NCBI RefSeq assembly: GCF_014654205.1
Contig: NZ_BNAW01000006.1
Coordinates: 186,001 to 250,000, forward strand
Reading direction: 5' to 3'
DNA: 64,000 bases
Source of the DNA: Amycolatopsis bullii
GTDB taxonomy: Bacteria > Actinomycetota > Actinomycetes > Mycobacteriales > Pseudonocardiaceae
The translations under genes were made by a program, and so were the position numbers. Below are positions 35,177 through 44,738 of this stretch, piece by piece; position 1 is the stretch's first letter, and each line of letters starts with the position of its first letter. A model generated the notes under the pieces. The model made no database searches and was not told where the DNA came from. It worked only from the letters and a program-made list of their open reading frames with translations.

Positions 35177-36310
35177 ATGTCCACCGAGAGCATCGCCCTG
35201 GGTCAACCGACCGTGGGGGAAGAGGAGCTCGCTGCCGTCGCGGAGGTCTTCCGCTCCGGTTGGCTCGCGGGTGCCGGACCGGCGTGTCGCCGCTTCGAAG
35301 AACGGTTCGCCCAGGTCACCGGCACGGCGCACGCGTTGACGACCGCGAACTGCGGGTCGGCGCTCTTCCTTGGGCTCAAGGTCCTCGGCGTGCAGCCGGG
35401 CGACGAGGTGATCGTCGGCGACTACACCTTTCCGGCGACCGGCCACGCCGTCGTCCAGGCGGGCGCGAAGCCGGTGTTCGCCGACATCCGCCCGGACGTC
35501 TTCAGCGCGGACCCGGCGCACGTCGAAGCCCTGATCACGCCGAAGACGGTCGGCATCCTCGCCGTCGACGTCGCCGGCCAGCCCGGTGACTTCGACGAGT
35601 ACCGCGCGATCGCCGACAGGCACGGCCTCTGGCTCTTCGAGGACGCCGCCTGCGCCGCCGGGGCGACGTACAGGACGCGCCCGGCCGGCAGCCTCGCCGA
35701 CCTCGCCGCGTTCTCCTTCCACGGCCGCAAGGGCATCACCGCGGGCGAAGGCGGCGCGCTGGTCTCCGACCGCGAGGACCTCATCGCGCACGCCCGCAAG
35801 CTGCACACGTACGGCATCGAGCCGGCCATCAGCCGCGAAGGCTCGGACACGCTGCCCATCCCGGAGTTCCACGAGCTCGGCTACAACTTCCGGCTCTCGG
35901 ACGTCCAGGCCGCGATCATGAACGTCCAGCTCGACCGCCTCCCGGACCTCCTCGCCGCCCGCCGCTCGGTCGCGAAGCGCTACCACGAGGCTTTCGCCGA
36001 CGTCGAGGCGCTGACCGTGCCGGTGGAGCTGCCCGACCGCGAGCACCCGTGGCAGGCGTACCTGCTCACGGTCGCGCCCGAGGTCAGCCGCGACACGCTC
36101 GCGCTGCGGATCCGCTCGCAGGGCGTCCAGTGCAACTTCGGCACCTACGCCTCGCACCTGCAGCCGATCTACGGGCCTCAGGCCCCGCTGCCCGTCTCCG
36201 CCGACGCCTTCGCGCGTCAGCTCGCCATCCCGATGCACGCCAACCTCACCGACGCGGAAGTCACCCGGGTCGCCGAGGTCGTGCGCGAAGCCGTGCAGTC
36301 CCTGTCCTGA
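35177..36310 (+). CDS. DegT/DnrJ/EryC1/StrS sugar aminotransferase
   Basis: The 377-residue PLP enzyme has the motif FEDAACAAGATY, the internal aldimine Lys185 in FSFHGRKGITAGEGG and the C-terminal ELGYNFRLSDVQAAI. These enzymes transaminate keto-sugar nucleotides with glutamate to give amino sugars. AGAGGT precedes the ATG. It begins an operon with an epimerase, a GT4 glycosyltransferase and an acyltransferase (gaps of 23 and 34 bases, then an overlap), which suggests synthesis and transfer of an N-acylated amino sugar. The exact sugar cannot be assigned. Confidence 0.92.
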   Translation: MSTESIALGQPTVGEEELAAVAEVFRSGWLAGAGPACRRFEERFAQVTGTAHALTTANCGSALFLGLKVLGVQPGDEVIVGDYTFPATGHAVVQAGAKPVFADIRPDVFSADPAHVEALITPKTVGILAVDVAGQPGDFDEYRAIADRHGLWLFEDAACAAGATYRTRPAGSLADLAAFSFHGRKGITAGEGGALVSDREDLIAHARKLHTYGIEPAISREGSDTLPIPEFHELGYNFRLSDVQAAIMNVQLDRLPDLLAARRSVAKRYHEAFADVEALTVPVELPDREHPWQAYLLTVAPEVSRDTLALRIRSQGVQCNFGTYASHLQPIYGPQAPLPVSADAFARQLAIPMHANLTDAEVTRVAEVVREAVQSLS

Positions 36311-36333
36311 AGCCGCCGACCGAGGAGAAATTG

Positions 36334-37263
36334 GTGTCCGACAAGAAGGTGCTCTTCACCGGGGGTGGCGGGTTCATCGCCGCGCACGTGATCCCGCTGC
36401 TGCTCGAGGGCGGCTACACGGTCCGGATCTTCGACAACATGACCCGCGGCGACCGCGCGCGCGTCAACGAGTTCGTGGCCACCGGCAAGGTCGAGCTGGT
36501 CGAGAAGGACGTCCGCTACGGCGGTGCGGTGCGCGAGGCGATGCGGGGCTGCACGCACGTCATCCACTTCGCGACGGTGTCGATCAACAAGTCGATCGCC
36601 GACCCGCACGAGTCGATCGACATCAACATGATCGGCAACCACAACGTCTTCGCCGCGGCCGCCGACGAGGGCGTCGAGCGGCTGGTGTTCGCCTCGACGG
36701 CGTCGGTCTACGGCGACCCGAAGCGGCTGCCGATGCACGAGGACGACGAGCTGCGCCCGCTGACGCCGTACTGCATCTCGAAGCGCGCCGGCGAGGACCT
36801 GCTCGCTTTCTACGAGCGCCAGAAGGGCCTGTCCTGGAACGCGCTGCGGTTCTTCAACGTGTACGGCCCCGGCCAGAAGATCGAGGCCTACTACACGTCG
36901 GTGATCAACCACTTCATCCAGCGCCTGCGGGCGGGCCAGCCCCCGATCATCGACGGCCGCGGCGACCAGTCGATGGACTTCGTGCACGTCACCGACCTGG
37001 CGCGGGCCGTCGTGGCGGCGCTGGAGTCGGAGAAGGCGAACTTGCCGATCAACATCGGCACCGGGATCGACACCTCGATCGCCGCGCTGGCCAAGATCCT
37101 CATCGAGGCGGTCGGCGTCGACGTCGAGCCGCTGTTCAACGAGCGTGACGTGCTGGTCTCGCGGCGCGCCGCCGACATCAGCCGGGCGCGGGACGTCCTG
37201 GGCTGGGAGCCGCGGATCACCGTCGAGGACGGCATGCGGGATCTGGTCAAGGAAACGGAGTGA
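36334..37263 (+). CDS. NAD-dependent sugar nucleotide epimerase/dehydratase
   Basis: This 309-residue extended SDR has the NAD motif FTGGGGFIAAH (8-18), the catalytic Ser in FASTASVYGDP and Y146-x3-K150 in YCISK. RFFNVYGPGQ and DFVHVTDLA are typical of UDP-glucose 4-epimerase-like enzymes. It probably epimerises or dehydrates a nucleotide sugar for the same operon. The GTG start follows GAGGAG. UDP-GlcNAc or UDP-Glc specificity is not decidable here. Confidence 0.92.
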   Translation: MSDKKVLFTGGGGFIAAHVIPLLLEGGYTVRIFDNMTRGDRARVNEFVATGKVELVEKDVRYGGAVREAMRGCTHVIHFATVSINKSIADPHESIDINMIGNHNVFAAAADEGVERLVFASTASVYGDPKRLPMHEDDELRPLTPYCISKRAGEDLLAFYERQKGLSWNALRFFNVYGPGQKIEAYYTSVINHFIQRLRAGQPPIIDGRGDQSMDFVHVTDLARAVVAALESEKANLPINIGTGIDTSIAALAKILIEAVGVDVEPLFNERDVLVSRRAADISRARDVLGWEPRITVEDGMRDLVKETE

Positions 37264-37297
37264 CCACCGCCGACGTGCTCTTCACAGCGGAGGCGGC

Positions 37298-38530
37298 ATG
37301 AACTCCGTCGCCGGACCGGCTCAAGGGCGTGCGATGCGCATCGCGGTGGTGAACAACTTCTTCCCGCCGCGGGTGGGCGGCAGCGCGCACATGGCGGCCT
37401 CGCTCGCGGCGCAGTTCGCCGCGGCCGGGCACGAGGTCCTCGCGATCACGGCCGCGTACGACGAGGCCCCGGCCGAAGAGAACCGCGACGGCTACCGCGT
37501 CGTCCGGCTCCCGGCGGTGAAGATGCCGCAGATCGGCCTGTCGATCGACTTCGACATGAGCTTCGCGTCGCTGCGGCCGGGCAACTGGCGGCGGCTGTGG
37601 AAGCTCCTGGACGAGTTCAAGCCGGACGCGATCCACCTGCACGGCCAGTTCTTCGACCTGTCGTGGCTGGCCGGGATCTGGGCGCGGCGGCACGACGTGC
37701 CGGCGCTGCTGACCATCCACACGCTGCTGATCAGCGACAACAAGCTGTACGGCGGCGTGTTCCGGCTGCTCGACGCGGTCCTGGTGCGGCCGATCCTCGC
37801 GTACCTGAAGCCGAAGTACGTGATCCTGGACAAGCTGGGCGTCGACTACTGCGTCGCCCGGTACGGCACGAGCGACGCGAACTCGGAGTACTTCCCGATC
37901 GCCGTCGACACCGGTCACTTCGCGAAGCCGGTGACGAAGGACATCCGCGCGGAGCACGGGATCGGCGACGCGCCGCTGATCGTGTCCCTGGGCCACGTGA
38001 TCCCGCTGCGCAACCGGCTGCCGCTGATCGAGGCACTGCCGTCCATCTTGGACAAGCACCCCGGCGTCCGGGTGGCCGTGGTCGGCCGCGTGTACCACGA
38101 CGCGTTCCTGAAGCGGGCCGCCGAGCTGGGCGTCTCGGACGCGCTGATCGTGACGGGCGCGGTGCCGAAGGAGGACGTCCCGGCGTACTTCGCGGCGGCG
38201 GACATCGTCACGCACGACCTCAACGGCGGCTGCGGCACGGCATCCCTGGAGGCGATGCTGTCCGGCACGGCGACGATCGCGTCGGTGACCGAGGACAACT
38301 ACCCGGGCATCGAGCTGCGCAACGGCGAGAACGTGCTGCTGGTGCGCCCGGACGACGCGGAAGCGGTGGCGCGCACGGTGATCGAGCTGCTCGACGACCC
38401 GGAGCGCCGGGCCCTGATCGCGCAGCGGGCGTCCGAGATGGTGCGGTCGAACTTCGGCCTCGACGTCGTTGCGGAAGAGCACCTCAGGACCTTCGAGAAG
38501 CTGGTGTCGGAAGCCGATGTTCTTCGATGA
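37298..38530 (+). CDS. GT4-family glycosyltransferase
   Basis: The 410-residue GT-B enzyme begins MNSVAGPAQGRAMRIAVVNN, followed by FFPPRVGGSAHMA. The C-terminal Rossmann half holds VSLGHVIPLRNRLPLIEAL and a GT4 nucleotide-sugar site (about 320-345, HDLNGGCGTASLEAMLSGTA), where the usual EGFG..LEA appears as GGCGTASLEA. It would transfer a sugar from a nucleotide donor at the inner membrane face. GCGGAGGCGG lies before the ATG. Met13 is a possible later start. Its 3' end overlaps the next gene by 14 bases. Confidence 0.9.
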   Translation: MNSVAGPAQGRAMRIAVVNNFFPPRVGGSAHMAASLAAQFAAAGHEVLAITAAYDEAPAEENRDGYRVVRLPAVKMPQIGLSIDFDMSFASLRPGNWRRLWKLLDEFKPDAIHLHGQFFDLSWLAGIWARRHDVPALLTIHTLLISDNKLYGGVFRLLDAVLVRPILAYLKPKYVILDKLGVDYCVARYGTSDANSEYFPIAVDTGHFAKPVTKDIRAEHGIGDAPLIVSLGHVIPLRNRLPLIEALPSILDKHPGVRVAVVGRVYHDAFLKRAAELGVSDALIVTGAVPKEDVPAYFAAADIVTHDLNGGCGTASLEAMLSGTATIASVTEDNYPGIELRNGENVLLVRPDDAEAVARTVIELLDDPERRALIAQRASEMVRSNFGLDVVAEEHLRTFEKLVSEADVLR

Positions 38531-39143
38531 CGAGCGCAGCCACCGGCTGCGCCCGCAGATCCTGACCGAGCTCGTCTCGCAGTACATGAACGACGCCGAG
38601 CGGGCGCAGTTCTACGGGCTGCCTTCGACGTGCCGCGTGCGCGAGCGCGTGAAGATCATCAGCCCCGAGAACCTGAAGATGGGCGACCACTGCTGGGTGG
38701 GCGAAGGAGCGGCTCTCGACGCGAGCGGCGGCCTGGAGATCGGCGAGCACACCAGCATCGGCCTGAACACGCTGATCTTCACGCACTCGAGCTGGCTGGC
38801 GAACATGACGCTGCAGAACCATTCGGGCAGCGACCTGATCGAGCGCAAGCCGGTGAAGATCGGCAAGGGCTGCTTCATCGGCGGCCTGGTGGTGATCATG
38901 GCGGGCGTGACGATCGGCGACTTCGCGACGGTGCAGCCGAACTCGGTGGTGGCGAAGGACGTCCCGCCGAGAACGCTGGTGGCGGGGAATCCGGCGCGGG
39001 TGTTCCAGCGGTACGACGAGGAGTACATCCAGTCCGAAGTGGACCGGGTACGCGCCGAGAACGCGCGCCGGCGGGAGATCGCGGAGTCCCGCGGTGGCGA
39101 CGCGTCGGGCTGGGGCGCGCCCTCGGGTGACTTCTCGGAGTAG
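38517..39143 (+). CDS. Left-handed beta-helix acyltransferase (CysE/LacA/WbbJ type)
   Basis: The 208-residue protein has hexapeptide repeats (about 45-165: IISPENLKMGDHCWVGEGAA, IGEHTSIGLN, IGKGCFIGGLVVIMAGVTIG) and a catalytic-type His in FTHSSW. It ends with a charged tail. The group acetylates sugars or other small molecules from acetyl-CoA, as LacA and WbbJ do. As the last gene of the 35177 operon and overlapping the glycosyltransferase gene, it probably acylates the amino sugar or the finished glycan. Confidence 0.88.
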   Translation: MFFDDERSHRLRPQILTELVSQYMNDAERAQFYGLPSTCRVRERVKIISPENLKMGDHCWVGEGAALDASGGLEIGEHTSIGLNTLIFTHSSWLANMTLQNHSGSDLIERKPVKIGKGCFIGGLVVIMAGVTIGDFATVQPNSVVAKDVPPRTLVAGNPARVFQRYDEEYIQSEVDRVRAENARRREIAESRGGDASGWGAPSGDFSE

Positions 39144-39155
39144 CTTCCGCGGCGG

Positions 39156-39743
39156 CTAGAGCCGGTCTCCCAGGAGCTTCGCCACCGAGACGTACACGTC
39201 CTCGCGGTTCGTCGGCGTGTAGAACTGCGCGAACCGGCTCTGGCCGTGCCCGCGCTTCCCGATCGCGACCATCTCTTCGCCGTCCGGGAACTTGCAGTGG
39301 CTCGCGTACTCGCCCGCGCCCGGGATCGGCTTCGCGGGCTCCTTGCAGTCCTTGTTGAGCCGCCCGATGGTCGCCGACGGGCTCTGGGCGCCGGGGATCG
39401 CCACGACCACCAGTTCCCCGTTCAGCCCGTACCCGCAGTGGTAGGCCGTGCCCGGGTTCACCGCCTCGGACTCGCCCTCCTTGCCCTCACCGCTCTCACC
39501 CGGCCGGCCCGTGAGTTCCCGGACCTCCGAGCCGCCCAGGAACGGGCAGGCCGCGGTCACCTTGTCCGGTGACACGACCGCGGCGAAGGTCGGCGTCGGC
39601 GTGGCGGTGGTCGGCTTGCTCGCCGAAGTGGATGACGGCGGCGTCGGCCTCGGCGCCGACGCCGCCGTCGTGGAGCCGCCCGAACACGCTGTGACGCAGG
39701 TCAGCAGGCATGCGGCGGCGAAGATTCCCCCGTAATGGCGCAC
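39156..39743 (-). CDS. DUF3558-like lipoprotein
   Basis: The 195-residue protein has a lipobox VTAC (Cys at about 20), a Thr/Ser/Pro linker, and a DUF3558-like domain (about 60-195) with three or more Cys (CPFLGGSEV, YHCGYG, SHCKFPDGEE). No ribosome binding site precedes the GTG at 39743. A TAGATT element lies just upstream, so the message may be leaderless. A TTG at 39752 is the alternative start. Function is unknown. It is divergent from the ECF sigma gene. Confidence 0.8.
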   Translation of the reverse strand: MRHYGGIFAAACLLTCVTACSGGSTTAASAPRPTPPSSTSASKPTTATPTPTFAAVVSPDKVTAACPFLGGSEVRELTGRPGESGEGKEGESEAVNPGTAYHCGYGLNGELVVVAIPGAQSPSATIGRLNKDCKEPAKPIPGAGEYASHCKFPDGEEMVAIGKRGHGQSRFAQFYTPTNREDVYVSVAKLLGDRL

Positions 39744-39837
39744 GCACCACAATCTAGTACGCAGTGACCCAGCGCGAGATATCGGTTACGCAACGTTTCG
39801 ACCGCTGGTAGCCGCGGTGAACGGTAGCAGAGTGGCA

Positions 39838-39863
39838 GGCAACCTTTCCCCGCCCCGGCCGTC
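39838..39863 (+). promoter_or_regulatory. ECF-type promoter of the sigma factor gene
   Basis: GGCAACC (39838-39844) and CGTC (39860-39863) are 15 bases apart and end 27 bases before the ATG at 39891. The AAC plus CGTC layout is typical of ECF promoters, so the sigma factor probably transcribes its own operon. Confidence 0.45.
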
Positions 39864-39890
39864 GCTGGGAAGGACGGAACGAGGTGACGC

Positions 39891-40400
39891 ATGGCGCGGG
39901 GCGACGAAGAATTCGCGGAGTTCGTCCGCGCGTCGTCGGCCCGGCTCACGCACGCCGCGTTCCTGCTCACCGGCGACCGCCACCAGGCGGAAGACGCCGC
40001 TCAGACCGCCTTCACCCGCACCTACGCCGCCTGGTCGCGGGTGCGGCACAAGGACGCCTACGGCTACGCCCGGACCGTCCTGGTGAACCACGTCATCGAC
40101 GGCTGGCGGCGGCCGATCCGCGAGTACGCCGCCGAGACCCTGCCCGAGCAGCAGGACCGCCTCGACGTCGGCAAGGCCGTCACCCAGCGCGAGTGGCTCA
40201 CCGCGGTGCTCAAGAGGCTGACCGATCGTGAACGCGCCGTCGTCGTGCTGCGGCACTTCTTCGACCTCCCGGAAGCCGATGTGGCCCGTGAGCTCGGCGT
40301 TTCACTGGGTACCGTGAAGAGCACGAACTCGCGGGCACTGGCCAAGCTGCGGGTCGAGGCGGACCCGGAGGACACGCTGATCGGGAGGGGCGGGCGGTGA
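39891..40400 (+). CDS. SigE-family ECF RNA polymerase sigma factor
   Basis: The 169-residue protein has sigma region 2 (about 8-75; FVRASSARLTHAAFLLTGDR, QAEDAAQTAFTRTYAAW) and region 4 (about 100-155; LTDRERAVVVLRHFFDLPEA, LGVSLGTVKSTNSRALAKL). It lacks regions 1 and 3, as ECF factors do, and resembles the SigE-type group common in actinomycetes. GAGG precedes the ATG. The next gene overlaps its stop and encodes a membrane protein that is probably its regulator. Confidence 0.92.
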   Translation: MARGDEEFAEFVRASSARLTHAAFLLTGDRHQAEDAAQTAFTRTYAAWSRVRHKDAYGYARTVLVNHVIDGWRRPIREYAAETLPEQQDRLDVGKAVTQREWLTAVLKRLTDRERAVVVLRHFFDLPEADVARELGVSLGTVKSTNSRALAKLRVEADPEDTLIGRGGR

Positions 40401-41107
40401 ACGAGCTCGACGGCTTCCGCGCCGCCCTCCGGCAGCCGCCCGAGGAGCCCTTCGCCGAACCCGATCTGGCCAGGATCATGGCCGACGGCACGCGCCTGCG
40501 CCGTCGCCGCCGCGTGCTGACCGGCGCCGCGGGGGTGGCCGCGGCGGCCGCCGTCGTGCTCGTCGTCGTGTTCGCCATCCAGCTGCGGCAGCCCGCGCCC
40601 GCGCCGGTCGCGCAGCCGCCGTCACCGGCGCCCACCGTGTCCGCGACGTCGACGGCGGCACCCGCCGAGCAGCCGATGGGGGACGTCGTCGGCACCGGGA
40701 TCCGGACCTCGGACGGCGAGATCGTCCTGTACGCGCGGGCTGTCAACGAGCCGACCCTGCCGAACGTCCGCTTCGGCCTGGTGGCCGGCCTCCGGTCCGG
40801 GAGCTCGCTGCAGGCCGTGCTGGCGACGAACGAGACCCGCGGAACCGACCTGTCGTTCGGGTTCCACGCCACCGACGGCGGCGAGGTGGTCCGCAACCAG
40901 CCCATCCCGGTCTTCGGCTACTTCTCCGGCCGGGCGGCGCGGATCACGACGACGGTGCACGGCAAGACGGTCGAGGCCCGCCTGGCGACGTGGACCGCGG
41001 ACTCGACCGTGGTCATCTTCTGGTTCGATCCCGCCGAGGTCCCGAACTCCGCCGTCCTGACCCCCCTGATCGCCTACGACGCCGACGGCAAGCGGCTCAC
41101 CAAGTAG
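40397..41107 (+). CDS. Single-pass membrane protein, likely sigma-factor partner
   Basis: The 236-residue protein has a cytosolic N-terminal segment (about 1-38), one membrane helix (about 41-63) and a Pro/Thr linker. An exported beta-rich domain (about 95-236) contains DVVGTGIRTSDGEIVLYARA and AVLTPLIAYDADGKRLTK. GTG starts inside the sigma gene stop. Position and topology fit an anti-sigma factor or surface sensor, but no zinc-binding ZAS motif (HxxxCxxC) is seen in the cytosolic part. Confidence 0.75.
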   Translation: MNELDGFRAALRQPPEEPFAEPDLARIMADGTRLRRRRRVLTGAAGVAAAAAVVLVVVFAIQLRQPAPAPVAQPPSPAPTVSATSTAAPAEQPMGDVVGTGIRTSDGEIVLYARAVNEPTLPNVRFGLVAGLRSGSSLQAVLATNETRGTDLSFGFHATDGGEVVRNQPIPVFGYFSGRAARITTTVHGKTVEARLATWTADSTVVIFWFDPAEVPNSAVLTPLIAYDADGKRLTK

Positions 41108-41147
41108 GCGGTACCCGCCCACCCCATGCGGGCGTAAGACGTGAACC

Positions 41148-42533
41148 GTGACCTCTCGACGAGCGTTCCTTACCGCGTCGGCCGCGCTGGGCATGGTGGC
41201 CGCCGTCCCGGCCGGCGCCACCGAACTCGGCGACCGCGGACCCGGTGTCCCGACGCGGCCCCAGCGTCCCGACGCGGAGCTGCGGGCCCTGCTCCGCCAG
41301 GTCGACGAACGGCGGATCGAAGCGACCGTGCGGCGGCTGGCCGCGTTCGGCACCCGGCACACGCTGTCGGCGCAGGACGACCCCGTGTGCGGCATCGGCG
41401 CCGCGCGTGACTGGCTCTTCGCGCAGTTCCAGCAGGTCGCGGCGGCCTCCGCGGGACGGCTGACCGTCGAGCTGCAGTCGTACGTCCAGCCACCCGCCGA
41501 CCGGATCCCGGTGCCGACGACGATCACCAACGTCGTCGCGACGCTGCACGGGTCCACCGATCCCGGCCGCGTGTACGTCGTTTCGGGGCACTACGACTCG
41601 CGCCGCTCCGACGTCATGGACTTCACCGGGGACGCGCCGGGTGCCGACGACGACGCTTCGGGCGTCGCGGTCGCCCTGGAGCTGGCCCGGGTGCTCTCGA
41701 CCCGGCAGCCGGCCGCGACGATCGTCTTCGCCGCCGTCGCGGGCGAGGAACAGGGCCTGTACGGATCGCGGTTCATGGCCCAGCAGTTCAAGGCGGCCGG
41801 CACCGACGTCCAGGCGATGTTCACCGACGACATCGTCGGCTCGAGCCGCGCCGACGACGGCACGCGCGACCCCTTCACCATCCGCCTCTTCGCCGAGGGC
41901 GTCCCGACGGCCGAGACGCCGGCCGAGGCGAACCTGCGCCGCAGCATCGGCGGCGAGAACGACTCCCCGCCGCGGCAGCTGGCCCGGTTCGTGAAGTCGG
42001 TGGCCGAGAACGACGCGACCGGCATGACCGTCCGGGTGATCTACCGCCGCGACCGCTACCTGCGCGGCGGTGACCACATCGGCTTCCTGGAACAGGGCTA
42101 CCCGGCGGCGCGGTTCACCGAGCCGAACGAGGACTTCGCCCACCAGCACCAGGACGTCCGCGTCGAAAACGGCGTCCAGTACGGCGATCTGCCCCGGTTC
42201 TGCGACTTCCCGTTCATCGCGCGGGTCGCCCGGGTGAACGGCGCCGCGCTGTGGTCGCTGGCCACCGCGCCGGGCACGCCGAAGGGCGTGAAGATCCGCA
42301 CGGCGGCGCTGACCAACGACTCGGACCTGCTGTGGACCGCCACCCCGGGCGCGACCAGCTACGAAGTCGTCTGGCGCGAAACGACGGCCCCGGACTGGAC
42401 GCACGCCATCGACGTCGGCCCGGCGCTGACGGCGAAGATCGACCTGTCGAAGGACAACGTCTTCTTCGGCGTCCGCGCGGTGGGGCCGGGCGGACGCCGG
42501 AGCCCGGCCGCGTTCCCGGCGCCGGTGAGCTAG
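41148..42533 (+). CDS. Secreted M28-family zinc peptidase
   Basis: The 461-residue protein has a Tat-like signal ([14 protein letters not shown], about 1-25). The M28 catalytic core shows zinc ligands in [25 protein letters not shown] (Asp) and [13 protein letters not shown] (Glu pair), and [13 protein letters not shown] gives the final His region. A FnIII-like module (about 365-461) closes the protein. It probably removes amino acids from peptides outside the cell. It follows the sigma operon by 40 bases and may be co-transcribed with it. Confidence 0.9.
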   Translation: MTSRRAFLTASAALGMVAAVPAGATELGDRGPGVPTRPQRPDAELRALLRQVDERRIEATVRRLAAFGTRHTLSAQDDPVCGIGAARDWLFAQFQQVAAASAGRLTVELQSYVQPPADRIPVPTTITNVVATLHGSTDPGRVYVVSGHYDSRRSDVMDFTGDAPGADDDASGVAVALELARVLSTRQPAATIVFAAVAGEEQGLYGSRFMAQQFKAAGTDVQAMFTDDIVGSSRADDGTRDPFTIRLFAEGVPTAETPAEANLRRSIGGENDSPPRQLARFVKSVAENDATGMTVRVIYRRDRYLRGGDHIGFLEQGYPAARFTEPNEDFAHQHQDVRVENGVQYGDLPRFCDFPFIARVARVNGAALWSLATAPGTPKGVKIRTAALTNDSDLLWTATPGATSYEVVWRETTAPDWTHAIDVGPALTAKIDLSKDNVFFGVRAVGPGGRRSPAAFPAPVS

Positions 42534-43486
42534 GCCGCGGCCTGGGTCAGGACCTGCTCGACGACGTGGTGCGAGGGCAGGATCAGGTCGCGCTCGGTGT
42601 CGGCGTCGATCTTGCCCTCGAGCAGGTCGCAGAACCGGTCCAGCTGGGTCGCGAGAGGTTCCCGGGCCGTGACGAGCTCCGGGATCTCGATGACCGTCTG
42701 CTGCCGGTAGCCGAGGCCGTCCGGGGTGACCGAGTCGTGCGAGACGTGCCGGTAGATCGTGACGTCGCGGCGCAGCAGGTCGATCTCGATCAGCCGGTCG
42801 AGCTCGGACACCACCAGCGACCGGACCTTCTTCTGGCCCAGCCGGGACGCCGACACCGTGGCCAGGCCGGTCGGGAAGGACAGCACCGTCTCGATGGTGT
42901 CCTCCGCGCCCTCGACCGACTGCGGGTGGAAGTAGCCCGCGCCGGAGGTCACCCGCGACGGCGTCGCGCCGCCGAAGAACTGGATCGCCAGGTCGACGTC
43001 GTGCACCAGCAGGTCCCACGCCACGCCGGTCTTGATGCGGGGCGCGTACGGGCCGTGGCGGCGGGCCATCAGGTGCACCGGCTCCTGCACCAGCGCCCGC
43101 GCGGTCATCACCGCCGGGTTGTAGCGCTCCAGCAGCCCGCACATCAGCGGGATGTCGTTCTTCGCCGACAGCGCGACGATTTCCTGGGACTTCTCGAAGC
43201 TGTTGCAGACCGGCTTCTCGACCAGCATCGGCTTGCCCTGGCGGAAGATCTCCTGCGCCAGGTCGTAGTGCACCTCGGTGGCCGACGCGAGCACCACGGC
43301 GTCCACATCGGACAGTTCGCCGATCTCCGGTGTCCACTGCGTTTCGTACCGCTCGGCGACGGTCTTGCCCGCTTCCTCGCGCGGATCGATCACGCGGACC
43401 AGGTCGACGCGCTCGTTGCCGGCGAGCACGCGGGCGTGGAGGGAACCCATGTTCCCGGTACCGACCAGAGCGATCCGATGCGTCAT
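42530..43486 (-). CDS. Gfo/Idh/MocA oxidoreductase (GnnA/WbpB-like)
   Basis: The 318-residue protein has the Rossmann motif [16 protein letters not shown] (G9-x-G11-x2-G14), E90-K91-P92 in [10 protein letters not shown] and a C-terminal alpha/beta domain with [21 protein letters not shown]. It would oxidise a nucleotide-sugar hydroxyl with NAD(P). Its start overlaps the stop of an aminotransferase gene as ATGA. The pair matches GnnA/GnnB, which make UDP-3-amino-GlcNAc, or WbpB/WbpE. An LpxA-like gene is divergent, which favours the GnnA reading. Confidence 0.9.
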   Translation of the reverse strand: MTHRIALVGTGNMGSLHARVLAGNERVDLVRVIDPREEAGKTVAERYETQWTPEIGELSDVDAVVLASATEVHYDLAQEIFRQGKPMLVEKPVCNSFEKSQEIVALSAKNDIPLMCGLLERYNPAVMTARALVQEPVHLMARRHGPYAPRIKTGVAWDLLVHDVDLAIQFFGGATPSRVTSGAGYFHPQSVEGAEDTIETVLSFPTGLATVSASRLGQKKVRSLVVSELDRLIEIDLLRRDVTIYRHVSHDSVTPDGLGYRQQTVIEIPELVTAREPLATQLDRFCDLLEGKIDADTERDLILPSHHVVEQVLTQAAA

Positions 43487-44589
43487 GCGCCCAGTACCTC
43501 GCGAACGGTTTCGATGATGGTTTCCAGGTCGGATTCGGACAGGTGCGGGTGCACCGGCAGCGACAGCGCCTGCTCCGCAACGCTGCGAGCCACCGGGAAG
43601 TCCTCGACGCGTGCGCCCGGGATCAGCTCGTGCACCGCGTAGCAGTCGTAGTCGAAGACGATCTTCGGGTAGTAGATGCCGTTGCCGATGCCGCGCTCGG
43701 TCAGCGCCGCGGCCAGCTCGTCGCGCGAGAGCATCGCGTGCGGCCCGACTAGCACGGTGTACTGGTGCCACACGTGCTCGCGGCCCGGCAGCACCTGCGG
43801 GACTTCCAGGCCCGGCGTGCCGGCGAGCCCCTCCGAAAGCCGCTTCGCGTTCGCCTGGCGGGCCGCGGTCAGCTGGTCGAGCTTCGCCAGCTGCGGGATG
43901 CCGACGGCGGCGTGCAGGTCGGTCATCCGGTAGTTGTGGCCGGCGACCTCGTACTGGTAGCGGGCGCGCATGCCCTGGTTGCGCAGCACGCGCAGCTTGT
44001 CGGCCAGCTCGTCGTCGTCGGTGGTGATGACGCCGCCCTCGGCGGTGGTGATGTTCTTCGTCGCGTACAGCGAGAAGCAGCCGATGCCGAAGGAACCGGC
44101 CGGCTTGCCCTCGAACGACGCACCGACGGCCTGCGCCGAGTCCTCGATCACCTGCAGGCCGCGCTCGGCGGCCAGGGGAGCGAGCTTGCCCATGTCCGCC
44201 GTCTGGCCGTAGAGGTGCACCGGCATGAGCACCTTGGTGCGGTCCGTCACGGCGGCCGCGGTGTTCTCGGGGTCCATCGCGAAGTCGTCGCGCCGGATGT
44301 CGGCGAACCGGACGGTCGCGCCCGCCTCGAGGATCGCGTTCAGCGTCGCCACGAAGGTGAACGGCGAGGTGACGACCTCGTCGCCCGGCTGCAGGTCCAG
44401 CACCTGGAGCGCCGCGACCAGCGCGGTGGTCCCGTTGTTGACCGCGATCGCGTGCTTCGTCCCGGAGACCGCCGCGAAGGCGTCTTCGAAGCGCTTGACC
44501 ATCGGTCCCTGTGCGATGGACCCGGAGCGCAGCACCTCGACGACGAGGTCCTCCGCGTCGCGGACGTCGACCACGGTGATGGGGATCAT
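43483..44589 (-). CDS. DegT/DnrJ sugar aminotransferase (GnnB/WbpE-like)
   Basis: The 368-residue PLP enzyme has [17 protein letters not shown], Lys178 in [15 protein letters not shown] and the [15 protein letters not shown] motif. The opening [20 protein letters not shown] and the length fit the WbpE/GnnB/PglE group. It would transaminate the keto sugar made by the oxidoreductase whose start lies in its stop codon. I chose the ATG at 44589. The longer frame to 44679 adds a non-homologous extension. It shares a 149-base divergent region with the LpxA-like gene. Confidence 0.92.
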   Translation of the reverse strand: MIPITVVDVRDAEDLVVEVLRSGSIAQGPMVKRFEDAFAAVSGTKHAIAVNNGTTALVAALQVLDLQPGDEVVTSPFTFVATLNAILEAGATVRFADIRRDDFAMDPENTAAAVTDRTKVLMPVHLYGQTADMGKLAPLAAERGLQVIEDSAQAVGASFEGKPAGSFGIGCFSLYATKNITTAEGGVITTDDDELADKLRVLRNQGMRARYQYEVAGHNYRMTDLHAAVGIPQLAKLDQLTAARQANAKRLSEGLAGTPGLEVPQVLPGREHVWHQYTVLVGPHAMLSRDELAAALTERGIGNGIYYPKIVFDYDCYAVHELIPGARVEDFPVARSVAEQALSLPVHPHLSESDLETIIETVREVLGA

Positions 44590-44738
44590 GGGCTGTCTCT
44601 CTCGGCAGGCGATTTCGGTGCGTCCGGTACAGTGAGCCGCCGGTTCTGCGCCCGGCTGCCCTGCAGCAACGCGGGCCACACGTTACCGGGCGCGGCAGCA
44701 CGCCCAGTACCCAGCCGCCGACGAACGGATACCCGCCC

